Notes under the pieces: generated by a model
The model's input: only the letters and a program-made list of their open reading frames with translations
Told to the model about the DNA's origin: nothing
Databases searched by the model: none
Part shown: positions 46,971 to 53,911 of the stretch, piece by piece
Layout of the letters: the number at the start of each line of letters is the position of its first letter
Numbering within the stretch: the first letter of the stretch is position 1
Source: Sorangium cellulosum
GTDB taxonomy: Bacteria; Myxococcota_A; Polyangia; Polyangiales; Polyangiaceae
Direction of reading: 5' to 3'
Length of the DNA stretch: 64,000 nucleotides
NCBI RefSeq assembly: GCF_004135735.1
Contig: NZ_CP012670.1
Span: 248,001 to 312,000 of the forward strand
Position numbers and translations under genes: made by a program

Positions 46971-47096
46971 ATCCATGGAGATGCGCTGACAGGACGCAGA
47001 AGGTCACGGCCTATCCACGGGAATACGGATATGAGCCGCGAGGAGATGCGCCCCATCTGTGGGAATACGGAGCGTGAGTTGCGGTGGCTCGCGGCG
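46971..47096. repeat. Three degenerate 42-bp tandem units
   Basis: ATCCATGGAGATGCG (46971), ATCCACGGGAATACGG (47013) and ATCTGTGGGAATACGG (47055) begin three successive 42-base units. On the minus strand they read as 14-residue repeats (SVFPQMGRISSRLI, SVFPWIGRDLLRPV). No convincing gene contains them, so they are probably a decaying minisatellite or a piece of a lost repeat protein. Confidence 0.5.
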
Positions 47097-47175
47097 CACA
47101 TGCTGGAATGCGCAGATAGAACGTGTGTCACAGGTGACTGCGACGTTGGGTAGACCAGTAAAGGGTAGTCAGTCA

Positions 47176-47853
47176 ATGGCGAGACGGAACTATCTTGCAA
47201 GCTATCGTCCGTTGATCGCAACCGGTGCCGGTCGTGTTGCCTGGAAGAAATATGGCCTCTTGCCGTTCATAGATGGATCGTGCCGTCGCGAGCCAGATTT
47301 CGAATCAGATTTTCCTTCGATTAGTGCCATTTGCCGCAAGGGTAAGTTTGCGCCGAAACTGTTCCCGGGCGACAGGGTTATCTATATTACGATCAGAGGG
47401 GTCTGCCCGCTGGACCCTACGGGTTGGGGGCTTGCGGCGGTGTTGCAGGTTGAAAAACGATTTTCGTCCCACGACGATGCAGCGAAGTGGTATCGAGCTG
47501 GGGGCATGCCAGTGCCGAGCAACTGTCTCGTTGAAGGTAACCCGCCAATAGAACTGGATCGCACGCACCTCAATATGCCGGAGTCTTCAAAGAAGCGATT
47601 TCTTGCTGGTGACCACGTCGGAGCTCTGGCCGGCTGGAACAGCTACTATCGATCGGTTGCGAGACGGTATCCGGTGTTTCTCACGTGTAAACGACTTCAA
47701 TGGTTCCCCGAGGAGCCGCGGGTTATCACTCCGGACCACATGAAATTGATATTCGGGAAGGCGCCAGGTACCCAGAATCCTCGCTGTCTCACGGAAGAAG
47801 AGTTTTGCTTACTTCTTAGTTGTGCTGGTATCAACAAGGAGGAGTGTCTGTAG
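47176..47853 (+). CDS. Low-GC hypothetical protein, possibly PUA/EVE-like
   Basis: 225 residues (MARRNYLASYRPLIATGAGR start). The codon use is clearly unlike the rest of the window: many A/T third positions, GC near 50 percent by eye, so it is recent foreign DNA. Segments such as FPGDRVIYITIRGV and GWGLAAVLQVEKRFSSHDDA are reminiscent of beta-barrel PUA/EVE-like nucleotide-modification-associated proteins found in phage and defence islands; I could not confirm a family. It ends with a Leu/Cys-rich LTEEEFCLLLSCAGINKEEC. It has its own upstream gap and no clear ribosome site (GGGTAGTCAGTCA). It borders toxin-antitoxin genes, consistent with a mobile or defence context. Confidence 0.7.
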   Translation: MARRNYLASYRPLIATGAGRVAWKKYGLLPFIDGSCRREPDFESDFPSISAICRKGKFAPKLFPGDRVIYITIRGVCPLDPTGWGLAAVLQVEKRFSSHDDAAKWYRAGGMPVPSNCLVEGNPPIELDRTHLNMPESSKKRFLAGDHVGALAGWNSYYRSVARRYPVFLTCKRLQWFPEEPRVITPDHMKLIFGKAPGTQNPRCLTEEEFCLLLSCAGINKEECL

Positions 47854-47944
47854 GGGGTGGTGTGCCGAACAAACGGCTGCTGCCGACGCCGCTGCGCGGC
47901 GCGTTAGACCCGCGCGGTGTGGGGCAGCGTCACCGAGATGGCGA

Positions 47945-48375
47945 ATGACGACACCCGACTCGATGTCGGCGGTGCTCGCCGCGGCTCTGGTCGAAGCTGC
48001 GCTCGAACTCGTCGACGCGGAGGAGAACGGCCCGACCCCGACGGTTCGCACGAACAATGCTTTCCTCGCGAGCATACGCGTGAAGGCTGCCATCGCAGAG
48101 GTCCCCGGCGCACCCGATGCGGAGGGGGTGGAAGCACGTCATGACCCGACTTGCCATCTTCGGGGTGCGTGGAGTCGTGAGGCGCTCGAGCAACGCTTCC
48201 CCGGACCACCTGGAGCCGCCGAAGGCCGTCGACGCCGCTGGTGCATGGGCCGCGTGACCGATAACGGAACGCTTCTTCTCGACCGAGGTTCGGCCGGGCT
48301 GGACGACTTGACGGCCCGGCCCGAGTGCGAGCAAGTGCCCGGAGGTATCCCGCTCCCCGCGTCGAGGAGCCAGCC
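47945..48375 (+). other. Remnant of small genes upstream of the NTPase fragment
   Basis: One frame starts MTTPDSMSAVLAAALVEAAL (47945) and reads protein-like for about 65 codons (IRVKAAIAEVPGAPDAEGVE), then becomes Arg/Gly-rich. A second, 38-codon ORF starts at 48141 (MTRLAIFGVRGVVRRSS) after GGAAGCACGTC. Both look like genes cut short. GC returns to the genome average. The first may be a small adaptor-type protein encoded ahead of the NTPase (inference). Confidence 0.35.
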
Positions 48376-49055
48376 GTGGTCTGGAGAGTCGAGAAAATCG
48401 AGGTTCGCGCGGCGCAGGTGGACCGCCTGACGAAGGAGGTCCAGGAGGGACGCAGGGTGGTCGTGACCGGCCCGGACGGGCGCGGGAAGACCGATGTCCT
48501 CCTGGACGTGACGAGGCGCCTCGGCGAACAGGCCCTGCTCGTCAGGGTGCCGTCTGGGCTCGACCAGGTCGGGGCCGTCGTCATCCAGGCGGCGGCCGGC
48601 CTGGGGGACGAGGCGCTGCGCGAGGTCGACGCCGCGCTGCACGATCACGTGGACCGGCTCGAGCCGGCGCTCAACGTGCTTCACCGGCACGCCCGAGGGC
48701 GGTTGCTCGTGGTCGACGACATCGACTGCCTGGCGCCATCGTGGCCTCGCGCCTCCTGGGAGAGGTCCCCGAGACCACCTGGATTCTCGGAAAGGTCGTC
48801 GCCGAACAGGACGGATCGATGGTCGTCCGCGAGGTGGGTTCGAGCGCCCGCACCTTCGCGCTCGGCATCGCAGACGCCCTCGAGCCATCGCTCGTGCCCG
48901 ACACCCATCCCCGGCTCGTCCGTGTCCGCACGGGCGTCGCCGGCGAGCCCATCGGCCCCGTCGTCGAGCTCGACGAGCCGCTGGGTCGCAATCCGGAGCG
49001 GCTCTGGGCCGAGTGGCGCAAGCGCCTCGGCGAGGCCGGGCCTTCCCATGAGTAG
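48376..49055 (+). pseudogene. P-loop NTPase gene with internal deletion
   Basis: From a GTG at 48376 the frame encodes VEKIEVRAAQVDRLTKEVQE, Walker A VVVTGPDGRGKTDVLL, and Walker B GRLLVVDDIDCLA, i.e. the start of a STAND/AAA-like NTPase. At about 48735 the homologous reading stops; the next protein-like stretch is in another frame (EVPETTWILGKVVAEQDGS, ending RKRLGEAGPSHE, stop 49053-49055). Hundreds of residues that should follow Walker B (sensor, winged helix, repeats) are absent. I infer a deletion joining the 5' end of an NTPase gene with the 3' end of the same or the next gene. The stop overlaps the start of an MBL-type gene (ATGAGTAG), so this was an operon. Confidence 0.6.
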
Positions 49056-49224
49056 CCCGCTCGGCGTCTACCTCCTGGACGTCGGGCAGGGCGACTGCTC
49101 GTTCGTCGTGCCCCCGGGCGGCGGCGCTGTTTCTTCCGAAGCGCGGCTCGGGTGCGCGCCGCCGGTTCGAGCCGGCGCGCCTGATCGCCGTGTCCGTGCG
49201 GGGAGCACGCATCGACGGGTATAG
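49048..49224 (+). pseudogene. 5' stub of a ComEC-like MBL-fold gene
   Basis: MSSPLGVYLLDVGQGDCSFV followed by VPPGG is the hallmark N-terminus of ComEC/Rec2-type metallo-beta-lactamase proteins (V-x-x-L-D-V-G-Q-G-D). After about 27 codons similarity is lost and the frame ends at 49224, well before the metal motif. The breakpoint is at CCCCGGGCGGCGGCG, a GC-rich sequence also present at the 51450 breakpoint (CGCCCGGGCGGCGGCGGCG). Its start overlaps the stop of the NTPase-linked gene. Confidence 0.65.
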
Positions 49225-49338
49225 CCCAGGGCTCGGCCGTGACGCCGGAGAGCCCTGCCACGAGCTGAGCGGGCGGGATCGAGCGGCAGGGCGAGCAGGG
49301 TCTCGTGCGGCTGCGGCTCGTGCAGCCGCCCTGCCTGC

Positions 49339-49367
49339 TTGCGCGTGCACTACATCGTAGGTACAAT
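49339..49367 (+). promoter_or_regulatory. Sigma-70-like promoter of brnTA, leaderless
   Basis: TTGCGC (49339-49344), a 17-base spacer and TACAAT (49362-49367). The GTG at 49374 lies 6 bases after the -10, so the transcript probably starts at the start codon. Confidence 0.6.
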
Positions 49368-49373
49368 GTTGTG

Positions 49374-49670
49374 GTGGCTGGCCTCCGGTTCGAGTGGGAC
49401 GCACGGAAGAGTGCAGTCAACAAGCGCAAGCATGGCGTCTCGTTCGACGAGGCTCGCACCGTCTTCACCGACGACCGAGCGCTGTTGCTGGATGACCCTG
49501 ACCACTCCGAAAGCGAAGACCGCTTCATCCTCCTCGGACTGAGCGCCACGACCCGCATCCTTGTTGTGTGTCACTGCTATCGCCAAAGTGGCAATGTGAT
49601 CAGGATCATATCCGCCCGTCGGGCAACCCCCTCCGAGCGTGCAACCTATACCAGTCGGTGGAAGCCATGA
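49374..49670 (+). CDS. brnT: BrnT-family ribonuclease toxin
   Basis: 98 residues with the BrnT signature: LRFEWDARKSAVNKRKHGVS, FDEARTVFTDD, then the conserved EDRFILLGLS, RILVVCHCYR and IRIISARRATPSERATY. BrnT is a RelE-like RNase that blocks translation; the antitoxin BrnA follows. Starts at GTG 49371 or 49374 are possible; promoter spacing favours 49374 and leaderless translation. The stop overlaps brnA by 4 bases (ATGA). Length is typical (about 90-100). Since toxin and antitoxin frames are intact, the module should be functional. Confidence 0.93.
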   Translation: MAGLRFEWDARKSAVNKRKHGVSFDEARTVFTDDRALLLDDPDHSESEDRFILLGLSATTRILVVCHCYRQSGNVIRIISARRATPSERATYTSRWKP

Positions 49671-49903
49671 GAAAGAACTACGACTTCTCCAAGGCCCGCG
49701 CGAATCCGTATGCAAAGCGGCTCAAGAAGCAGGTTACGATTCGCCTCGACGAGGAAACGATCAGTTATTTCAAGTCTCTCGCAGAGGGGACGGAGATACC
49801 GTATCAAACCCTGATCAATCTGTACCTCCGGGACTGTGCCCGCAGCGGAAAGCGGCTTCGGCTCGAATGGATCGACGAAGAGCCAAAAAAAGGCGCCGCT
49901 TGA
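49667..49903 (+). CDS. brnA: BrnA-family antitoxin
   Basis: 78 residues. It begins MRKNYDFSKARANPYAKRLK and has the ribbon-helix-helix-like QVTIRLDEETISYFKSLAEG, then IPYQTLINLYLRDCARSGKR. In BrnTA systems this protein binds and neutralises BrnT and represses the operon. Its ATG overlaps the brnT stop by four bases (ATGA), the usual arrangement with the toxin first. A shorter variant than Brucella BrnA but with the complete fold. Confidence 0.93.
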   Translation: MRKNYDFSKARANPYAKRLKKQVTIRLDEETISYFKSLAEGTEIPYQTLINLYLRDCARSGKRLRLEWIDEEPKKGAA

Positions 49904-50046
49904 CATGCCGCCCAGCCGGGGCCTGCAACCGACGGCGCTGCGCGCCGCGGCTGAGGCCCAAGGTTGGGCAGCATCCCATGCACGCCGGCCGCTCGCACGA
50001 GCACGAGGGACTCCCGCAGCCCCCTCCCGCTGCTACTTGATCGCGC

Positions 50047-50580
50047 GAACGGCACGCCGGCGCGGGCCTCGCGCAGCGCGATGCGTGCGATCGCGATGCG
50101 CTCGCGACTCTCGCCGGGCGCGGAGAGGATCTCGACCTCGTCGCCGAGCCCCGGGGCGCCGTCGGATGGCCGAGCGGGCGAGCTCGTTCACGGCCTCGAC
50201 CGAGGCGCCGACGAGGAGCACGCGCTCGGCGGGGCGCCGGCGGCGCAGCCAGGCCACGGCCCGATCGAGGCGGGCGGCGGCGCTGGGGGAGGTGATGAGG
50301 GCGTGGGGCACGAGGTCGCGGAGGCGGAAGCGGCGGAGGCCGGAGGGGCCGGGGGAGGCCGCTGCACCAGGGTGCAGTCCGGCGGAGGTGAGGTGGAGTG
50401 TGAAGCAGAACGGAGGGGGAGGGAACCCGCCGCCGAGCAGGGCGGCGCCCGCGCGGGGCCGGTTGAGGCGGCCGGCTCCGGGCCGGTCGAGGCGACCGGG
50501 CGGGGCGGAGGCCCGCGAGCTGCTGGGCCGCGACGGCTGCTCCGCGTACGGTCCCACGCACCACGCGCGAGATCCCCACC
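50047..50580 (-). pseudogene. Deleted copy of the addB 5' region
   Basis: Sequence of the addB-like gene in the same orientation: 50047-50163 matches 45523-45637 (ending TCGCCGAGCC...), and 50164-50580 matches 46393-46832, with about 750 bases between them missing. The encoded frame shows LVPHALITSPSAAARLDRAV and VLLVGASVEAVNELARSAIR, then joins an unrelated frame. It is a dead duplicate. Some differences from the parent are indels, so it is not a recent copy. Confidence 0.8.
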
Positions 50581-50596
50581 ACCCGACGAAAGCGAG

Positions 50597-51088
50597 ATGA
50601 GGGATGCGATCAAGCAACTCGCGGAGAGCCGCTCCGAATGCACTACGAGACAGACTTGGTACTCGGCCCTCTTCTCCTACAACTATCCGAACAGCTCGGA
50701 AACGCTGAGGACGGTGCTGGACCTCCTGATCACGGCTCGCAATGAGAAGACCACCCAGCTCCAGGATACGGGCTTGGATCCCGCAGTCCGAGCGAGGCTA
50801 CAGGACGAGGTGTCGCCGCTCATCCACGCGCACCTCCCCGATCCGATCGTGTCGGAGAAGGGCGCCATCGGCATCAAGGCCGAAAGCGTCTATCAGTTCT
50901 ACGAATGTGACGCGGGGCGAGCGGCGGTCGTGTTCGTGTCCGAGATCCTCACCGCGGTCACGACCGAACTGACACACACCGGGTCGATCGGTTACCCGCT
51001 GACTACGGTTCTCGCTTCCGCGGTTGGTGTCCATTCGAGATTCCTCCAGGCAAGCAAGAAGCAGGTCCTGGACGATTTGCCGATCTGA
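50597..51088 (+). CDS. Hypothetical protein, first gene of an unknown pair
   Basis: 163 residues (MRDAIKQLAESRSECTTRQT) with helices such as TLRTVLDLLITARNEKTTQL and IKAESVYQFYECDAGRAAVV, ending VLDDLPI. No signal peptide or known motif; probably a cytoplasmic helical protein. The start follows a duplicated addB segment by only 15 bases and has a weak ribosome site (AAGCGAG), so the original 5' end may have been altered by the duplication. It is 11 bases upstream of the 51100 gene. Overall codon use is normal but with more A/T than neighbours. Function unknown; island context suggests toxin, antitoxin or defence (inference). Confidence 0.65.
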   Translation: MRDAIKQLAESRSECTTRQTWYSALFSYNYPNSSETLRTVLDLLITARNEKTTQLQDTGLDPAVRARLQDEVSPLIHAHLPDPIVSEKGAIGIKAESVYQFYECDAGRAAVVFVSEILTAVTTELTHTGSIGYPLTTVLASAVGVHSRFLQASKKQVLDDLPI

Positions 51089-51099
51089 GGAGGTCCGCG

Positions 51100-51414
51100 A
51101 TGTACGTGCTGCAGATCCGTGACGATGCGAAATTCATCGAGGCCGCTCGAAAGTCCGGGCAGCCCGTGAGGGTCAGCGAGCGGGCTGTCGCGGTTCCGGT
51201 GCGAGAGCAGGGGGCGGTCGTCGTTCGCCCGGCGCTGGAGCGGCACTACACCGTCGAGGTGAAGGACGAGCTCCAGGGTGACACGCGGCTCATCTTCACC
51301 GAGCATCTCATCGAGCAGGACGGCAAGCTCCCGTTCGACGCCTCTCTCTATGAGCAGCTCAAGAGGAGCCAGCTTCGCGTCATCGAGATCGGTCGCATCT
51401 CCCGAGCGGCATGA
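51100..51414 (+). CDS. Hypothetical protein, second gene of an unknown pair
   Basis: 104 residues, MYVLQIRDDAKFIEAARKSG to RVIEIGRISRAA, with GAGGAGG 6 bases before the ATG. Alternating beta and charged segments (AVVVRPALERHYTVEVKDEL, DTRLIFTEHLIEQDG) suggest a small alpha/beta protein. No family recognised. It ends in ATGA, where a third gene would have started, but that gene is destroyed within 40 bases by inserted addB sequence. So it was probably the middle of a three-gene operon. Confidence 0.65.
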   Translation: MYVLQIRDDAKFIEAARKSGQPVRVSERAVAVPVREQGAVVVRPALERHYTVEVKDELQGDTRLIFTEHLIEQDGKLPFDASLYEQLKRSQLRVIEIGRISRAA

Positions 51415-51454
51415 ACGACGGGCCCCGGGGAGGAGCTACGTCGACTTCATCGTC

Positions 51455-51665
51455 GTGCGCCCGGGCGGCGGCGGCGCCGTCTCGCCGTCGCCCTCGTGCG
51501 CGGCCGAGACCGCGGTCAGCGCGATGCGCCGCGGCGGCGACCGGAGCGCGGCCTCGAGGTGGCGCAGCGACGCGGCGTCGCCCGCGGGGACGGTGGCGAG
51601 CGCGTCGGGCGAGCGCGCGGTCGGCGAGGCCGGCCTCGTCGAGGGCGGCCTCGAAGGCGTCGGGC
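51455..51665 (-). pseudogene. Second addB fragment with microhomology deletion
   Basis: 51495-51620 is nearly identical (about two differences) to 45779-45904 of the addB-like gene, and 51613-51662 matches 46048-46097. The two parts are joined at GAGCGCGCGG, which occurs at both ends of the missing parental stretch, the mark of a deletion between short repeats. It interrupts the reading frame after the 51100 gene. Confidence 0.82.
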
Positions 51666-51794
51666 GGGCCCCGTGCCGTGGCGATGGGCCGCCGAACCCG
51701 GCGCTGGACCCGACCGGGCGAGCGCCAGTGCGTTCGGCGGGCGACAGCGGAGAGCCTGGTTCAGCCGCCACTGGAGGCTGCACTCGAAGGGGGG

Positions 51795-51821
51795 GCTCCC
51801 GCCGTGGGAGCATGATATACT
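51795..51821 (+). promoter_or_regulatory. higBA -10 box with adjacent palindrome
   Basis: TATACT (51816-51821) lies 9 bases before the higB GTG. Immediately upstream GCTCCC-GCCGT-GGGAGC (51795-51811) is a perfect 6-base inverted repeat in the -10/-35 spacer, a suitable binding site for HigA autoregulation. No good -35 hexamer is seen. Confidence 0.5.
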
Positions 51822-51830
51822 TTCCACTCC

Positions 51831-52127
51831 GTGAGGATCTTCAGCCGCAGCGCTCTCGCTGAGTTCTGGACTCGGCACGCCGATGCCGAGATTCCGCTGC
51901 GGCTCTGGTTCTCCATCGTCCAAAGTGCCTCGTGGACGGGGCCCGCTGACATCAAAGCCGCCTTCGGAAGCGTCGACTTCCTTCCGAACAACCTGGTCGT
52001 GTTCGATATCAAGGGCAACAACTACCGCTTGATCGCGCAAGTCAAGTGCGGTTCATCGTATCTGGTCTACATCCGATTCATCGGCACCCATGCCGAGTAC
52101 GACAGAATTGATGCGACGAGCGTATGA
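51831..52127 (+). CDS. higB: HigB-type mRNA interferase toxin
   Basis: 98 residues: MRIFSRSALAEFWTRHADAE, then SWTGPADIKAAFGSVDFLPN, LVVFDIKGNNYRLIAQVKCG and YLVYIRFIGTHAEYDRIDAT. This is the complete HigB fold (the HigB_toxin family, COG4680), a ribosome-dependent RNase of the RelE superfamily. The start is GTG at 51831, close behind the -10 box, so probably leaderless. The antitoxin HigA follows after 10 bases. Standard length and intact motifs indicate an active toxin. Confidence 0.93.
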   Translation: MRIFSRSALAEFWTRHADAEIPLRLWFSIVQSASWTGPADIKAAFGSVDFLPNNLVVFDIKGNNYRLIAQVKCGSSYLVYIRFIGTHAEYDRIDATSV

Positions 52128-52137
52128 GGGTACCGCG

Positions 52138-52641
52138 ATGATCGAGCCTGTTGTGGATAAGGAGAGTCACGGTCGGGCGCTTCGCAGGATCGAAGAGCTC
52201 TGGGACGCCGAGCCAGGCTCGCCCGAGGCGCAAGAGCTTGATGCGCTCGCGACGCTGGTCGACGCGTACGAGCGCAAGCAGTTCCCCATTGCGCCGCCAG
52301 ACCCGATCGCAGCGATCGAGGCGCGCTGCGAGCAGCTCGGGTGGACTCGCAAGCAGCTCGAACCGCTGATCGGTTCCAGGGCACGGGTCTCGGAGGTCTT
52401 GGGCCGCAAACGGGCGCTCACGCTCCCGATGATCCGAAAGCTCCACGAATCGATGCAGATCCCAGCCGAAGTGCTGATCGCGCATCCGCCTCGTTCGCGT
52501 GGAGATCCGCCGCCGCGGCGAACGTTCCTTCCACATCCAAACCATCACGGACCGAGGAAGTTCAACGCGGCGTACTCCGCCGAACAAATGAACGCCGCGA
52601 GAAACCAGATCGCATCGCATTCACCACATCTTTTCGTCTAG
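52138..52641 (+). CDS. higA: HigA-type antitoxin with extended C-terminus
   Basis: 167 residues from the ATG at 52138 (MIEPVVDKESHGRALRRIEE). The COG5499/HigA region, LWDAEPGSPEAQELDALATL and an Xre-type HTH (LGWTRKQLEPLIGSRARVSE), ends at about residue 120 (IPAEVLIAHPPR). The last 45 residues (RTFLPHPNHHGPRKFNAAYS) are not typical and look like run-on reading, perhaps after a frameshift that removed the normal stop. HigA binds HigB and the operon palindrome. AGGG precedes the start. Confidence 0.85.
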   Translation: MIEPVVDKESHGRALRRIEELWDAEPGSPEAQELDALATLVDAYERKQFPIAPPDPIAAIEARCEQLGWTRKQLEPLIGSRARVSEVLGRKRALTLPMIRKLHESMQIPAEVLIAHPPRSRGDPPPRRTFLPHPNHHGPRKFNAAYSAEQMNAARNQIASHSPHLFV

Positions 52642-52706
52642 ATCGGCCGGCGTGCAGCGGAGGAGATCGGCCGGCCGCGCGTCGGCGGCGTCGTGCGCCG
52701 CCGAGC

Positions 52707-52735
52707 TTGCCTGCCTTGGCGGCCCATCGTAAACT
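52707..52735 (+). promoter_or_regulatory. Sigma-70-like promoter, leaderless
   Basis: TTGCCT (52707-52712), 17-base spacer, TAAACT (52730-52735). The ATG at 52741 is 5 bases after the -10, so the mRNA would begin at or next to the start codon, as for brnT. Confidence 0.6.
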
Positions 52736-52740
52736 AGGAC

Positions 52741-53163
52741 ATGGCCGTTCAAGCCGTTACCGTGAACCTGCCCGAGCCGCTGTACGAGCGCCTGGCTCGC
52801 CGCGCGCAGAAGACGCAACGTACCGTCGAGGCCGAGCTCGTCGATGCGGTGGCAACCTCCCTCCCGGACGAGCCCGACGAGCTGCCGGTCGACATGGCGG
52901 AGGCCATCGCGGCGCTGCACTTGCTAGATGACGAGGATCTATGGCGGGCCGCCAGGCAGAGCCTCGCCCCGGAGAAGGCCGCGGACCTCGAAGAACTGCA
53001 CATCAAGCGCCAGAGCGAAGGGCTCTCCGCGTCGGACATCGAGGCGCTCGCGACGCTCATGAAGGAGTACACGCGGATCATGTTGGTTCGTTCCCGATCT
53101 GCCGCCCTGCTCAAACAGCGAGGTCATGACGTCTCGTGGCTTCACCAAGGACATGAGCCGTAG
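52741..53163 (+). CDS. RHH-type small protein paired with HNH endonuclease
   Basis: 140 residues. The N-terminus has the ribbon-helix-helix form VTVNLPEPLYERLARRAQKT, then an acidic helical part (MAEAIAALHLLDDEDLWRAA, HIKRQSEGLSASDIEALATL) and KEYTRIMLVRSRSAALLKQR. Similar proteins precede HNH endonuclease genes in cyanobacteria and myxobacteria and resemble antitoxins. The HNH gene begins at 53153 inside its last codons (11-base overlap). It is intact although its partner has two nonsense codons. Confidence 0.8.
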   Translation: MAVQAVTVNLPEPLYERLARRAQKTQRTVEAELVDAVATSLPDEPDELPVDMAEAIAALHLLDDEDLWRAARQSLAPEKAADLEELHIKRQSEGLSASDIEALATLMKEYTRIMLVRSRSAALLKQRGHDVSWLHQGHEP

Positions 53164-53581
53164 CTACATCGGGAGGGCGCTGCGTGAGCAGGTCTCCAGT
53201 GAGGCGCGCCATCGCTGCGGCTACTGCCTGACCTCTGCGCGTATCATCGGCACGCCGATGGAGATCGATCACATTATCCCTGAGTCGCTGGGCGGACCTA
53301 CCGCCAGGGAAAACCTCTGGTTCGCGTGCTCGATGTGCAACGATCACTAGGGCAATCGAATCGCCGCTCCCGACCCGCACACCGGGGAAGTCGTGCGTCT
53401 ATTCAACCCACGACAGCAGGTCTGATTGGATCATTTCGGATGGAGCGCGGAGGGATCTCTTATCATCGGCAAGACGCCAACTGGCCGAGCTACGATCGCT
53501 GCGGTTCGCCTGAACCGCGCCGAGCTCGTGGAAGCCCGGCGAGGCTGGGTCATTGCGGGTTGGCATCCGCCCGAGGACTGA
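53153..53581 (+). pseudogene. HNH endonuclease with two in-frame nonsense codons
   Basis: In one uninterrupted frame the sequence reads MSRSYIGRALREQVSSEARH, the HNH core CGYCLTSARIIGTPMEIDHI, PESLGGPTARENLWFACSMC, NDH, then TAG (53348-53350), GNRIAAPDPHTGEVVRLFNP, RQQV, then TGA, LDHFGWSAEGSLIIGKTPTG, RATIAAVRLNRAELVEARRG, WVIAGWHPPED and a final TGA at 53579-53581. The two premature stops stand where Lys (AAG to TAG) and Trp (TGG to TGA) are expected; all else, including the C-terminus, is preserved. So this is either a very recent pseudogene or a gene read through. The CxxC pairs and H-N-H residues are all present. Confidence 0.85.
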
Positions 53582-53911
53582 GCCATGAAGCCGCCCAACC
53601 AGCCGCTGCTGCTGGCGTCGCTGCGCGCCGCGGCAGACCGGCGAATCGTTGGGCAGCATCATGGAGGATCCGCGCACTCCGGGAGGACCGGCGGCCCGCG
53701 GGAGATCGCGGAGTGTGAAGCAGAACGGAGGCGGAGGAACCCGAGGCGGAGGAGAGACCCGAGGCGGAGGAACCCGCGCCGCCGCGCGGGGCCGGGCGAG
53801 GGAGGCGCGCCGTTCCCGGTTTCTTCGCTATACTGGCGGCGTGGTGCAGTGCGACATCGCGGCGGGACAGCCCCTCCGCCCCCCCGTGGACGGCCGCGGC
53901 CCGAGGCCGGC
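53582..53911. other. Gap with third copy of the island-flanking sequence
   Basis: At 53711 GTGTGAAGCAGAACGGAGG (preceded by GA) and its GGAGGAACCCG continuation recur, as at 46633 and 50396. It is followed by a 15-18 base minisatellite (GAGGCGGAGGAACCC). A CTATACTGG -10-like box at about 53828 may serve the next gene. No gene is seen. Confidence 0.6.

Noticed and set aside
46604..53911. A classical integrative element or transposon bounding the island
   Set aside because: I see no integrase, transposase, resolvase or tRNA attachment site. The evidence favours stepwise duplication and insertion.
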